From positions 84,665 through 148,664 of the forward strand of contig JAFTWX010000077.1 of NCBI GenBank assembly GCA_017465095.1: a stretch of 64,000 nucleotides of DNA, read 5' to 3'. The DNA is from Lachnospiraceae bacterium. Its GTDB lineage: Bacteria; Bacillota; Clostridia; Lachnospirales; Lachnospiraceae. The notes beneath the pieces are model-generated. The model was not told the DNA's origin. It made no database searches and worked only from the letters and a program-made list of their open reading frames with translations. The translations under genes were made by a program, and so were the position numbers. Below, piece by piece: positions 8,161 through 17,301 of this stretch; within the stretch, counting starts at the first letter, position 1; each line of letters starts with the position of its first letter.

Positions 8161-9585
8161 TTATACCCGGAAATTCATTCGGTTGCCGCCCATCCGCATC
8201 ATCTCAATCTGCAAACGGTCTGCATCTGACATTTCCATCTCTTCTAACTCTTCCTGCCCGATTTCATCCAGGTCAAGAATTCTTCTGCTGCTCTTCTTTT
8301 CTCTTGCAGCTTCCTCCTCAGCATCTTTTCCGTGCTGATCCAGATTCTGCTCAAACTCGTGACTGGCCACAGTCACTTCCACCGCATCGATTTTCAATCC
8401 CTGCGCCTGCAAAGACTCACGAAGCTGCATCATCTGCCCTTCCAACGCCGAACGAATCGCTTCGTCCTGCACCGTAAGCTGTGCACTGATTGTTCCGTCC
8501 TTTGCGAGCACTTGGAGATTTACCGTTCCCAGTTCTACCGGATGAAGCTGAATCTCCATAGATGAAATCTTTTCCGAGTGATGAAGTCTCACATAATCTG
8601 AAATCTGATCAATCATCTCTCTCGTTCTTTCCAGATCAAACTGTCCTTCAAAAATCTCTTCCGCCGATGTTTGGTTTACATAATTCACATCGCCATTGAC
8701 TGCTGTCTGTGCGTTCTGTCCGTTCATAAGTGCTGAATTCTTATCTTCACCTTTGTCCATGGCACTGTTTTCATGTTTCGATGCCTGCTGTTTATCCGTC
8801 AACGCCTCCGTTTCGGATGTTCCGTCCTCCTCAGCTACTTTCATCACGGCTGCATCTTTGGATTCCGCCGGTTCTTCCGCAATCACTTCCGCTTCCTGCA
8901 CCACCGGTTCGGATGTCACCTGTGACATCTCATCTGTCATCTGTGTCTGCATCTGCTGCGAATCCATAGGTACGTTTTCCCCGGCATTTTGCATGCTCAT
9001 CTGCTTGTCAATCACTGCCTGAAGCTCTTCCATGCTCATCCCGAGTTCATCCGCCAGCGACTGCATCTGATTCTGCACCGTCTGCGTCAAATCCGTAATC
9101 TGCGAAAACAGCGTCTCGTCCGTAAGCACTTCCACCGGCTGAACACCGGTCAGTTCCGCTGCCAAAACAACCATATTGCCCTGTGATAAAAGATCCATCA
9201 CACCAAGGCCGAGCACTTCCATCGCTTCCCGCACTTCTTCTTCGGACACGCCCAATTCCTCGGCAATCTCTTTGACAATCGCTTCTTCTTCCGCTTCTAC
9301 TTCTTCGGACACCTGCTCTGCCGCCATATCTTCCTTTGACGCCGCCGCATCCGCCTCACGGATTTCTTTGCGTCCCGTATGCTGTGCTGCATTTTTTTCA
9401 GCATGAACTTTCACTTCCGAACCACGCATGGCTTCTGTGCCGTCGTCCTGCTGCCCGGCAGAAGCAAACTGCATCGCATCCGAGAACTGCATCTGTGCCT
9501 CAGCCACCGGTGCTCCGGCTTTTACTGCCTTTGTCGCCGATACATAGCCCGTCTGCTGCATTTCCATAATTGATGCACTTGTCAT
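8161..9585 (-). CDS. fliK: Flagellar hook-length control protein FliK
   Basis: About 474 residues from ATG 9585, which has a perfect AAAGGAGG site 6 bases upstream; an in-frame ATG at 9639 lacks one. The first 300 residues are Gln/Glu/Met-rich and low in conservation, as usual for the molecular-ruler part of FliK. Residues about 340-420 carry the Flg_hook domain (SSMEIQLHPVELGTVNLQVL, then AIRSALEGQMMQLRESLQAQ). FliK measures hook length and switches export specificity. It lies between the motE-like gene and flgD. The very acidic N-terminal region (runs of Glu around 100-130) resembles other Lachnospiraceae FliK proteins. Confidence 0.9.
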   Translation of the reverse strand: MTSASIMEMQQTGYVSATKAVKAGAPVAEAQMQFSDAMQFASAGQQDDGTEAMRGSEVKVHAEKNAAQHTGRKEIREADAAASKEDMAAEQVSEEVEAEEEAIVKEIAEELGVSEEEVREAMEVLGLGVMDLLSQGNMVVLAAELTGVQPVEVLTDETLFSQITDLTQTVQNQMQSLADELGMSMEELQAVIDKQMSMQNAGENVPMDSQQMQTQMTDEMSQVTSEPVVQEAEVIAEEPAESKDAAVMKVAEEDGTSETEALTDKQQASKHENSAMDKGEDKNSALMNGQNAQTAVNGDVNYVNQTSAEEIFEGQFDLERTREMIDQISDYVRLHHSEKISSMEIQLHPVELGTVNLQVLAKDGTISAQLTVQDEAIRSALEGQMMQLRESLQAQGLKIDAVEVTVASHEFEQNLDQHGKDAEEEAAREKKSSRRILDLDEIGQEELEEMEMSDADRLQIEMMRMGGNRMNFRV

Positions 9586-9652
9586 ATACGTCCTCCTTTC
9601 TGAGCGATTATATAAATCCTCAGAATAATTATCGGACATTTCTCTGTAAAAC

Positions 9653-10522
9653 TTAAGTCTGCGGATCCATTATTTTGGTAATTTTCGCTGCCACAACCGG
9701 ATCCATAACTCCGAGTATTGCACCGCGGTCTTCCGCTGTCATGACACTCAAAATACGCGCAACCAAATCCAGATTGTCTGTCATAGATTCAAAAATCGCT
9801 GCCGCTTCTTTCGGTTTCATTTCGGAATATGCTGCTGCATAATCCTCCACTTCCTTGGTCTCCTGCTGATCCTTGATCACCTCTTTGTAAAGTGCCTCCG
9901 CCGTTGCCGGATCCATAGCCTCATAATACTTGGCATACTCATCAGCCCCCGGGCCGTTTTCTGCATAAATAACTTCCTCGTAAAATTCATTTTTAATTTT
10001 CTGGAATTCCAACTGATTGTTCTCAAACGTCTCCAAACGTTTAATCTCTGCTTCCATCTGCTGGATTGTCGTACCGTCCGTCGTCGTCTCCGATCTGGCC
10101 GCCTCCAACTGAAGCTCAAGCACTTTGATATAATCAACGGCCTCCTGGATGGTCGCATATCCTTCATATCCGGTCTCATCCGCTGTCGTTTCCGGAGCCG
10201 GCAAAATCTTATTTACCACCGGAACATTTTTCAGAAGGGGTGTCATTACATTGGTTCCGAATCCGCCCACATCCAATTTGATGAGAAGACAAATAATCGC
10301 AATCCACACAACCACAATAACAAAAGTCACAATCGCAACCGAAAACGGATTTCCCTCCGATTCTTCTGCGAGCTGTGCCTCCTCAAGCGCAAGCTCTTTT
10401 GCACGCGCCTTCGCCTCTTTCTTTTGCTGCTGTTGCTGCTGTTTCAGCCTCTTTTTTTCTTCTTTCAGTCTTTTTTTGTCTGCCTTGATATCCAAACCGG
10501 TTACACCCAGTTCCTGTGCCAT
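9653..10522 (-). CDS. MotE-like flagellar protein with MgtE_N-type domain
   Basis: 289 residues. Residues 10-50 form a highly charged Lys/Gln coiled coil; one membrane helix lies at about 61-83 (VAIVTFVIVVVWIAIICLLI); a second coiled coil spans about 115-165; and the C-terminus (about 200-287) is an MgtE_N-like domain with MKPKEAAAIFESM and ILGVMDPVVAAKI. Proteins of this layout, known as MotE or YlxF-like, sit between fliJ and fliK and are thought to act as chaperones or stabilisers of MotC-type stators or of the basal body. No Mg transport domain is present. Identification is from domain layout and context. Confidence 0.8.
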   Translation of the reverse strand: MAQELGVTGLDIKADKKRLKEEKKRLKQQQQQQKKEAKARAKELALEEAQLAEESEGNPFSVAIVTFVIVVVWIAIICLLIKLDVGGFGTNVMTPLLKNVPVVNKILPAPETTADETGYEGYATIQEAVDYIKVLELQLEAARSETTTDGTTIQQMEAEIKRLETFENNQLEFQKIKNEFYEEVIYAENGPGADEYAKYYEAMDPATAEALYKEVIKDQQETKEVEDYAAAYSEMKPKEAAAIFESMTDNLDLVARILSVMTAEDRGAILGVMDPVVAAKITKIMDPQT

Positions 10523-10542
10523 TGTTTCACCTTCCTTCGCCG

Positions 10543-10986
10543 TTAATCGCGTCCGTATGTATAACTGGTCAGCTGGTCAATCTGTTTGCTTTCTTCCGCT
10601 TTTTCATCCAGAAGAAACTGCTCAAACGCCCGCTCCTTTAATATCTCATGGGTCTTGCGTTCCTTCATCAAATCCACCATGACCTTTTTCTTCTGCTCTA
10701 CTTTTCGCTCCGCCGCATGAATGCGGAGCGCCTGCTGCTTCATCTTATCCTTCTGAATTTCTTTTGATAACGTATTGTCCTCAATATCTTTAATGCTGAG
10801 GGATTCTTTCAGTCGGAGCCGCCGGGATTCTTCCTCCAGCTCCTTGTTATGAGCAAGCATCTGCGCAAGCACTTCCTGTTCCTGCGCCAGTTCCATGCTT
10901 GCAGCCGCGAACTCATTTTTCGCCTGCACTTCCAGCTTTTCTTTGATATTCAGGATATTTTGCATTCTGTAACGAAATCTTCCCAT
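10543..10986 (-). CDS. fliJ: Flagellar export chaperone FliJ
   Basis: 147 residues predicted almost wholly alpha-helical and coiled-coil, starting MGRFRYRMQNILNIKEKLE, which matches the N-terminus of FliJ proteins. FliJ links the FliI hexamer to FlhA and helps escape of export chaperones. It begins 18 bases after fliI and is followed by the MotE-like gene. The family is poorly conserved in sequence, so position directly after fliI is important evidence. Confidence 0.85.
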   Translation of the reverse strand: MGRFRYRMQNILNIKEKLEVQAKNEFAAASMELAQEQEVLAQMLAHNKELEEESRRLRLKESLSIKDIEDNTLSKEIQKDKMKQQALRIHAAERKVEQKKKVMVDLMKERKTHEILKERAFEQFLLDEKAEESKQIDQLTSYTYGRD

Positions 10987-11004
10987 AACTCCTCATCGGC
11001 AGAT

Positions 11005-12321
11005 TTATTCAAAAATCTGTTTCATCATTTCTACTTCCTGCTCGAAATCAAATTTTTCATCCGTCTGCTGCAGCAAAAAGCGATTTACCGCATCTATTTT
11101 CTCTATGGCATTGTCAATACCCGGATTGCTTCCTTTTTTGTAAGCACCGATATTGATCAAATCTTCCGCTTCGTTGTAAGTGGCCATGACATTTTTCAAT
11201 TTTCCCGCCACCTGCTTGTGTTCTTTTTCTGCAATCTGACTCATGCATCGGGAAATACTCTGCAACACATCGATTGCCGGATAATGATTTTTGTGGGCCA
11301 ATTTTCGATTGAGCATAATATGTCCGTCCAAAATACTTCTGGCCGTATCCGTAATCGGTTCATTGAAATCATCGCCGTCCACAAGAACCGTATAAAGTCC
11401 CGTAATGGAACCTTTGTCCGAACGTCCTGCTCTCTCCAAAAGTTTCGGCATCTCCGAATACACACTCGGCGGATATCCGCGTGTCACCGGCGGTTCCCCG
11501 CTGGCAAGTCCGATTTCCCGCTGTGCCATGGAAAAACGGGTCAGGGAATCCATCATCAGCAAGACATCCTTTCCTTTATCGCGAAAATACTCGGCGATGG
11601 CTGTCGCTGTTTTGGCTGCCTTATTTCGCTCCAACGCCGGTTTGTCGGATGTTGCAACCACAACAATCGAGCGCTTCATACCTTCCTCACCGAGGTCCCG
11701 TTCAATAAACTCGCGCACCTCACGGCCACGCTCGCCGATTAGTGCAATGACATTGATATCAGCCTTTGTATTGCGGGCAAACATTCCCATAAGTGTGGAT
11801 TTTCCAACACCGGATCCGGCAAAAATACCGATACGCTGTCCTTTTCCGACCGTAATCAGACCGTCCACCGCTTTCACACCGAGAGGAAGCACCTCGTCGA
11901 TAATCTCCCTCGCCATCGGGTCAGGCGGCGGCGCCTCAACCGGGTACTCCTGCGCTCCGTCCATAAGGCTTTCGTCCGAAAAACGCCCGAGTCCATCGAG
12001 CGTCTTTCCCAGCAACTGCGGTCCAACCTTAACACTAAGCGGATAACCTTCGTTTTCCACGACGCACCCTCCGCCGATTCCGTCTGTCACCTCATAAGGC
12101 ATAAGAATCGTGTGGCGGTCTTTAAAGCCTACCACTTCTGCGGTAATATAATCACCGGTGCGCCCTGTTTTATAAATACGGCAAAGATCGCCGAGACGGG
12201 CATCCGGTCCGGCCGATTCAATGGTCAGACCTACCACGTTGACAATCTTTCCCAGTCTTTTAAAATATACATCGTCTTTTAACTTTTCGTATTTTTTAAA
12301 CTGCATTTCTGAATAGCTCAA
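11005..12321 (-). CDS. fliI: Flagellum-specific export ATPase FliI
   Basis: 438 residues, F1-beta-like. The Walker A motif GIFAGSGVGKST lies at about residues 166-177, Walker B follows as DVLLMMDSLTRFS, and the SGEPPVTRGYPPSVY stretch is typical of FliI/YscN ATPases. It energises protein export through the flagellar type III apparatus with FliH and FliJ. The TTG start at 12321 has an AAGAGGAT site 6 to 7 bases upstream; ATG 12306 is an in-frame alternative. It lies 3 bases from the fliH stop. Length is normal. Confidence 0.96.
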   Translation of the reverse strand: MSYSEMQFKKYEKLKDDVYFKRLGKIVNVVGLTIESAGPDARLGDLCRIYKTGRTGDYITAEVVGFKDRHTILMPYEVTDGIGGGCVVENEGYPLSVKVGPQLLGKTLDGLGRFSDESLMDGAQEYPVEAPPPDPMAREIIDEVLPLGVKAVDGLITVGKGQRIGIFAGSGVGKSTLMGMFARNTKADINVIALIGERGREVREFIERDLGEEGMKRSIVVVATSDKPALERNKAAKTATAIAEYFRDKGKDVLLMMDSLTRFSMAQREIGLASGEPPVTRGYPPSVYSEMPKLLERAGRSDKGSITGLYTVLVDGDDFNEPITDTARSILDGHIMLNRKLAHKNHYPAIDVLQSISRCMSQIAEKEHKQVAGKLKNVMATYNEAEDLINIGAYKKGSNPGIDNAIEKIDAVNRFLLQQTDEKFDFEQEVEMMKQIFE

Positions 12322-12324
12322 GGC

Positions 12325-13221
12325 TTAATCCTCTTTTCCCGTGTAGGAAAGCAGCAAAAGCTTTCTCTTTAATTCCGTCAATTGCACCGAAAGACTGCAG
12401 TCAAATATACCGTCTTCCGTTTCAACCAGACACTCATTTTTAGACAAGGTCCGGTCTTCCACAATCTCAAGCTGCGCATTTTTCACACAGCCTTCCTCCA
12501 TAATCTGGGCTTTCTGCATACTCATGTAAGAATAATCCGCCTCAGATACATGAATCAGGTAATTGTCGCTCATCTCTACGCTGCGGAGCGTATTGGCAAC
12601 CAGATGCTGCAACACATTGCGGTACTGGGATAACTCCACCTGAAACACATGCTCATAAACCCCGGTCAGTTCCTTAATCAGATAAGGCTCCATATCCGCC
12701 ATCTTCTCTTCATAAAGACGAGCAAGTTCCTGCTCTTTTCTGGCATATTCATTGCGGACAGCCTCCGCTTCGGCCTCCGCCTTTTGTATTCCCTGGCTGT
12801 AGCCGTCCTGCATTCCCTGCTGCCGGGCATCTTCTTTCATCTGTCTGGCTTCCTGCTCTGCCATAGCACGGGTCTGCTGCAATATCTCTTCCGCCTGCGC
12901 ATGAGCCTGTTGCAAAATTTCTTCCGCCTGTGCCCCCGCCGCTTTTAACTCTTCTGCCGCCTGTTCACTCTGCTGCGTTCTAACAAGCTCCGCGTCCGTC
13001 CCTTCGGCAAAAAGCAGATCAACCTGTTCCCCTTCCGCTCCGTCCGCATCATCAAAAGCACTCGGCCGGTAAGCCATCACATCCTCCGAAGCAAAAGCTT
13101 CATCCGGCGCAGCAATCATCTTTTCTTCTATCTTTTTGTTGGAATCAATGACACAAACCTCATCCTGGTTCACCATGACCCAACCGGACTTCAACAAATT
13201 TTGTCTATACCACGATTTCAT
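12325..13221 (-). CDS. fliH: Flagellar export ATPase regulator FliH
   Basis: About 298 residues from ATG 13221, which has an AGAGGTGG site and overlaps the end of fliG by 17 bases. An upstream in-frame ATG (13308) would overlap fliG by over 100 bases and is unlikely. The middle (about 95-175) is a long Ala/Glu/Gln helix with two near-copies of EEILQQAHAQA, the typical FliH coiled-coil region. The C-terminal 120 residues match the FliH/YscL region that binds FliI (KNECLVETEDGIFDCSLSVQ). The first 25 residues (MKSWYRQNLLKSGWVMVNQ) are shared with Clostridia FliH. Confidence 0.88.
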   Translation of the reverse strand: MKSWYRQNLLKSGWVMVNQDEVCVIDSNKKIEEKMIAAPDEAFASEDVMAYRPSAFDDADGAEGEQVDLLFAEGTDAELVRTQQSEQAAEELKAAGAQAEEILQQAHAQAEEILQQTRAMAEQEARQMKEDARQQGMQDGYSQGIQKAEAEAEAVRNEYARKEQELARLYEEKMADMEPYLIKELTGVYEHVFQVELSQYRNVLQHLVANTLRSVEMSDNYLIHVSEADYSYMSMQKAQIMEEGCVKNAQLEIVEDRTLSKNECLVETEDGIFDCSLSVQLTELKRKLLLLSYTGKED

Positions 13222-14221
13222 CGCCACCACCTCTGGAGATAACAATTTCTGCCGAATCTTCAAGTTTACGTATGATATTAACAATCTTCTGCTGTGCTTC
13301 CTCAACATCCTTCATACGGACAGGACCCATAAATTCCATATCCTCGCGGATCATAGCCGCAAGACGTTTTGAAAGGTTATTAAAGATAGCATTCTGTACC
13401 TGTTCGTTGGCTCCCTTAAGAGCAATCGCAAGGTCTGAATTTTCCACATCGCGAAGAACACGCTGAATTGCACGGTCATCAAGCAGCAGGATATCCTCGA
13501 ATACGAACATCTTCTTGCGGATTTCGTCTGCAAGTTCCGGTTCCTCGATTTCCAATGTCTCCATAATGTGTTTTTCTGTTCCGCGGTCCACAGTGTTGAG
13601 GATTTCTACCACTGCATCGACACCGCCGATTACGTTGTACTCCTGGTTTACAAGAGAAGAAAGCTTTGTCTCGAGCACACGTTCCACCTCTTTGATCACA
13701 TCCGGACTGGTACGGTCCATCGTCGCAACACGCTTTGCCACATCCGCCTGTCGGTCCGGTGCCAAGGCTGATAAAATCTGTGCAGCCTGTGATGGTGAAA
13801 GATAAGACATAATCAATGCGATTGTCTGCGGATGTTCGTCCTGAATAAAGTTGAGAAGCTGTGAAGCATCCGCCTTGCGGACAAACTCGAACGGTTTTAC
13901 CTGAAGGGATGCAGTAAGTCTTCCGATTACTTCCATCGCCTTTTCCGGTCCGAGCGCTCCCTCTAAAAGCTCCTTGGCATATCCGATACCGCCCTCGGCG
14001 ATATACTGCTGTGCCAGACATATCTCATAAAATTCATTGATCACGTCATCCTTTACCTGGGTCGTAATACTCTTCGTATTGGCAATCTCCAAGGTGAGTT
14101 CTTCGATTTCCTCTTCTTTCAGATGTTTAAAAATCTGAGACGATTTCTCCGGTCCGAGAGAAATCAAAAGAATTGCCGCTTTTTGTATTCCTGTATAGCT
14201 TGAGTCTGCATAACGGGCCAT
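13205..14221 (-). CDS. fliG: Flagellar motor switch protein FliG
   Basis: 338 residues with the three FliG domains: an N-terminal FliF-binding part (AAILLISLGPEKSSQIFKHL), a middle part with DEHPQTIALIMSYLSPSQAA that contacts FliM, and a C-terminal torque domain with DDRAIQRVLRDVENSDLAIA and the charged helix facing MotA. FliG couples stator action to C-ring rotation. The ATG start has GGGGGT upstream, 6 bases after the fliF stop. Length and order are standard. Confidence 0.97.
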   Translation of the reverse strand: MARYADSSYTGIQKAAILLISLGPEKSSQIFKHLKEEEIEELTLEIANTKSITTQVKDDVINEFYEICLAQQYIAEGGIGYAKELLEGALGPEKAMEVIGRLTASLQVKPFEFVRKADASQLLNFIQDEHPQTIALIMSYLSPSQAAQILSALAPDRQADVAKRVATMDRTSPDVIKEVERVLETKLSSLVNQEYNVIGGVDAVVEILNTVDRGTEKHIMETLEIEEPELADEIRKKMFVFEDILLLDDRAIQRVLRDVENSDLAIALKGANEQVQNAIFNNLSKRLAAMIREDMEFMGPVRMKDVEEAQQKIVNIIRKLEDSAEIVISRGGGDEIVV

Positions 14222-14227
14222 TCTTTA

Positions 14228-15829
14228 TTACCCCCAATCTTCCGTCAGCCAGTTGCGGAGCAGATTTGCCACCGCATCCGGATTTTCATCCACGAATTTT
14301 TCAATCATTTTACGTGCATCTGATTTGCCCTCCAAATCAATGTCTTCCATCTCAGGTTCCGGTGTAGACTGCAGCATCTTTTCCACTGCCAGTTCTTCTT
14401 CCGGCTCCTCTTCCTTCTGCATACGCATGCTTCGGATTACTACAAAAGCAAGCACACCGAGAATTGCTATGATCAGCAAAATCTGCACAATATCCGTCGC
14501 CTCAACCGCCGGTCCCTCTTTATCCATAAATACCGGAACCTCATAGGCCACAATCGAAATATTCTCCGCCGCAATGCCGGTAGCCGTCTGCACGATGCTG
14601 TACATGTCCTCATCTACTTCCAGCTTGATCTGCTCGGCATTGGCCGCCTTGAACTCTTCCCATGTAATATCATTGAGAAGCCCCTGCTCCTCGATTTCTT
14701 CTTCATTGTACATATGAAGCTTTTTCGCCGTAACCGAAATGGACGACTCATCGTAAACAATCAATCCCGCCGGAGTAAGTTTTTCCGTCACTCTCTCGCT
14801 CGGGAGATATTTCCGTTCCTCCTCTGTCACTGTCGATGTACTTCCGTCACCGTTCTCAATGACATAGGTCGTTCCGTCCTGATCGTTACTTCCCGTTCCC
14901 GGTTCCCCGCTGATTCCGCTTTCATTTTCAGAAGAATAAATATTTTCCTGTGCAAGATATCCCTGCGACAATCCCTCCTCCACATAGTAATTGTGGTCTG
15001 TCTCTTTGTAAGAAGAAAAATCAAGCGATAAATTGCTGGCCACTTCAATGGAATCGTACAAATCCGTTCCGAGAAGGACGCTTTTCACTTCCTGCTTTAC
15101 CAGCTTCTCCGCTTCCTGTTTCATGGAGAGCTGTGTACCGACATTGCCAACACCGGATGCCTGCGTCTCGCCCGAGAACAGCAGATTTCCGATGGTATCA
15201 ATAATTGTGACATTGTCCGTATTGGAATTGCCCATGGCAGTGGCTATGTAATGCGCCAGCGAAGATGCCACCTCCTGAGGCATATCGCCCGAAAGTTCCA
15301 ACACTACCGACGCAGAAGACTCCAGATTCTGACTAATCAGCGTTCCGTCATCCTCCGGAACCGTCAACGTTACATGGGCATCCTTGACGAAATCATTGGC
15401 CTCCAGGTCCTCTTCCATTTTTGCTTCTTTATATACAACATATCTTTTCTGCTTATCCGACTCCGTCGTGGTGAATCCGCCGCTGGTCACATCTTCTATT
15501 CCGAAACCTTCGGAAGAAATGTCGTTTGCTCCGAGAACAAGACGCGCATCGGAGAGCTGTTCTTCCAAAACATAGACCGTCAGCGCATCGTCCGACGTGT
15601 AGTGGTCAATCTCATTTGCCTCCAGAATCTCCGTCACTTCCGCCGCCACCGATGTGGATTCGCAAATTTTAACGACTGTATACTGCGGTCTCGTCAGCAC
15701 ATAGCTGAGTACACCGATTGCCACAATCACACCGGCAACCGAACATATAATAATCGTCTTCTGCTTCGGTGTAAATTTGTTCCACCACTCTAATATTTTA
15801 TTGGGGATCTCTTTTAATTTGTCCACCAT
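14228..15829 (-). CDS. fliF: Flagellar MS-ring protein FliF
   Basis: 533 residues. Membrane helix 1 at about 25-46 (IIICSVAGVIVAIGVLSYVL) is followed by the YscJ/FliF ring-building motif domain (DHYTSDDALTVYVLEEQLSD). A variable Gly/Ser-rich loop lies at about 300-335. Membrane helix 2 is at about 450-470, and the C-terminus (EKFVDENPDAVANLLRNWL) is the FliG-binding peptide. FliF forms the MS ring and is the assembly platform for export gate and C-ring. It is preceded by fliE and has an AGGAGAG ribosome binding site. Confidence 0.97.
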   Translation of the reverse strand: MVDKLKEIPNKILEWWNKFTPKQKTIIICSVAGVIVAIGVLSYVLTRPQYTVVKICESTSVAAEVTEILEANEIDHYTSDDALTVYVLEEQLSDARLVLGANDISSEGFGIEDVTSGGFTTTESDKQKRYVVYKEAKMEEDLEANDFVKDAHVTLTVPEDDGTLISQNLESSASVVLELSGDMPQEVASSLAHYIATAMGNSNTDNVTIIDTIGNLLFSGETQASGVGNVGTQLSMKQEAEKLVKQEVKSVLLGTDLYDSIEVASNLSLDFSSYKETDHNYYVEEGLSQGYLAQENIYSSENESGISGEPGTGSNDQDGTTYVIENGDGSTSTVTEEERKYLPSERVTEKLTPAGLIVYDESSISVTAKKLHMYNEEEIEEQGLLNDITWEEFKAANAEQIKLEVDEDMYSIVQTATGIAAENISIVAYEVPVFMDKEGPAVEATDIVQILLIIAILGVLAFVVIRSMRMQKEEEPEEELAVEKMLQSTPEPEMEDIDLEGKSDARKMIEKFVDENPDAVANLLRNWLTEDWG

Positions 15830-15854
15830 TTTTCTCTCCTGCTTTCCTCAGTTA

Positions 15855-16181
15855 TTAAATCTGCATATTCATAATTGTACGATAAGACTCAAGGAACTTA
15901 TCACGCACCGCAACTGTATACTGCAATGCAGTCGACGCTTTCTGCAGCGCAATGGTGAGATCGTGCGTATTTTCCGTTTCACCGAGCGCAAGACGCATCT
16001 GCTCATCCTCCGCATCCGAAATATATGCATTTGTCGAATTGAGACTCTTCACCGCCGAATCCAAAAAGGAAGCGAACACATCGGTATTTCCCGCTCCCGC
16101 AATCGATGTGTCGTATGTATTATCTTTGATCGCATTCTGGATGACTCCGCTGCTCACATTATATAAAGAACTGATATCCAT
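15855..16181 (-). CDS. fliE: Flagellar basal-body protein FliE
   Basis: 108 residues. The C-terminal two-thirds show the FliE signature, with HDLTIALQKASTALQYTVAV and RDKFLESYRTIMNMQI. FliE links the MS ring to the proximal rod. It lies between flgC and fliF, the fixed order in Firmicutes. No membrane segment, as expected. Length is standard. Confidence 0.95.
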   Translation of the reverse strand: MDISSLYNVSSGVIQNAIKDNTYDTSIAGAGNTDVFASFLDSAVKSLNSTNAYISDAEDEQMRLALGETENTHDLTIALQKASTALQYTVAVRDKFLESYRTIMNMQI

Positions 16182-16222
16182 CTTTTACTCCTCACTTGTC
16201 AAATCCTAAGCTGCTTTCCCGG

Positions 16223-16660
16223 TTACTGTGCCATCTCCAGACCTTTGACCGCCATACTCTTGCTGGCCGTAAAGGCTGTTGCATTAGCTTCATAAGCTCT
16301 GGTCGCATCGATGAGATTTGTCATCTCTGTCACCACGTCCACGTTCGGGTAAGAAACATAACCGTTCTCATCCGCATCCGGATGCGCCGGGTCATATACC
16401 ATCTTGAGATCTGTGGAAGTATCCTCAAAAGTCGCTGCCACCTTGACTCCGGCCGCCTGATAAGTCCCTTTGGCCTTGTCCAGGGCACTGGAAAAACTGT
16501 GTCCGTTTCCCTTTTCCGCAAAAATCACAGACTTGCGACGATAAGGTGTTCCATCCTCTGTTCTCGTTGTATCTACATTGGCTATATTTTCAGAAATCAC
16601 ATCCAGGCGATAACGCTGCGCGGTAAGACCCGATGCATTAATATCAAAAGATTCAAACAT
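16223..16660 (-). CDS. flgC: Flagellar proximal rod protein FlgC
   Basis: 145 residues. N-terminal rod signature with LTAQRYRLDVISENIANVDT, a short middle region, and a C-terminal amphipathic helix with MTNLIDATRAYEANATAFTA. FlgC is a proximal rod subunit exported by the flagellar system. It lies 28 bases after flgB and 41 before fliE. Start ATG has a GGAGGAG site. Length is standard. Confidence 0.96.
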   Translation of the reverse strand: MFESFDINASGLTAQRYRLDVISENIANVDTTRTEDGTPYRRKSVIFAEKGNGHSFSSALDKAKGTYQAAGVKVAATFEDTSTDLKMVYDPAHPDADENGYVSYPNVDVVTEMTNLIDATRAYEANATAFTASKSMAVKGLEMAQ

Positions 16661-16688
16661 AATAACTCCTCCTCTAACCGAAAACTAT

Positions 16689-17078
16689 TTATTTCATTAC
16701 CATAGACAATCTTGCAAATTCCTGATTGGTGCTTGTCACCAATGCATTGTACTTAATCTGGTTACTGGCAAGATATGCGTTTTCTGTATCGATATCCACG
16801 TTGTTACCATCCAGGCGATAAGAGAAACCGGAGTAGTCTGTGTATGTAGTCGGTGTCAAAGAACGCATACTGAGGGACGCAACCTTGTAATCTGTCTCTA
16901 TATACTTCGCATCACTCATAGCCCGACGCAATGTCTCTTCAAACGCCACGTCCTGTCTCTTGTAATTCGGTGTTGTCGCATTGGCAATGTTGTGGGAAAT
17001 AATTTCATTTCTCTTCCACGCAGCATCCTGCGCTTTGTCAAGGACATTCACATAATTAAACACATTGGAATTAATCAT
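16689..17078 (-). CDS. flgB: Flagellar proximal rod protein FlgB
   Basis: About 129 residues from ATG 17078, which has a GGAAGGAG site 6 to 7 bases upstream; an in-frame start 21 bases upstream lacks one. It shows the rod signature (RNEIISHNIANATTPNYKRQ) and the C-terminal SNQIKYNALVTSTNQEFARL. FlgB is the first rod subunit and here the first gene of the fla operon, directly downstream of a sigma-A-type promoter and of codY. Confidence 0.96.
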   Translation of the reverse strand: MINSNVFNYVNVLDKAQDAAWKRNEIISHNIANATTPNYKRQDVAFEETLRRAMSDAKYIETDYKVASLSMRSLTPTTYTDYSGFSYRLDGNNVDIDTENAYLASNQIKYNALVTSTNQEFARLSMVMK

Positions 17079-17118
17079 ACAACCACTCCTTCCGGGCATA
17101 CTTCGCCCACTCTATTTC

Positions 17119-17146
17119 ATTATAAAGAAAATCATAAAAAACACAA
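17119..17146 (-). promoter_or_regulatory. Sigma-A-type promoter for the flagellar operon
   Basis: Minus strand TTGTGT (17141-17146), 16-base spacer, perfect TATAAT (17119-17124), about 40 bases before the flgB start. It lies after the codY hairpin and so could start the fla operon. No sigma-D-like element was seen here. A weak AATTTT..AAAA stretch upstream matches the CodY box at about 10 of 15 positions only, too weak to call. Confidence 0.55.
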
Positions 17147-17223
17147 GGTTTTCTTCGCAAAAAATAACATTATATTGTGGATAATTTTACAAAAACCACT
17201 AAATATAGTTTATGTAAACCACA

Positions 17224-17255
17224 AAAATGGATTTACACTCGTGCAAATCCATTTT
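17224..17255 (-). terminator. Intrinsic terminator after codY
   Basis: A perfect 11 bp inverted repeat, AAAATGGATTT (17224-17234) and AAATCCATTTT (17245-17255), with a loop that can add CAC/GTG pairs. On the minus strand it is followed by TTTTTG. It sits about 47 bases past the codY stop and likely separates codY from flgB transcription. Confidence 0.65.
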
Positions 17256-17301
17256 CCTTACGGGAAACATCCGTATTCCCCACTATTCACTTTCAACCGG
17301 T

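Noticed and set aside
15251..15793. 180-residue open frame on the plus strand
   Set aside because: Antisense to fliF, Arg-rich and without ribosome binding site or known motif.
17147..17220. CodY box upstream of the flagellar operon
   Set aside because: The best stretch matches only about 10 of 15 positions of the consensus, not better than chance in AT-rich DNA.
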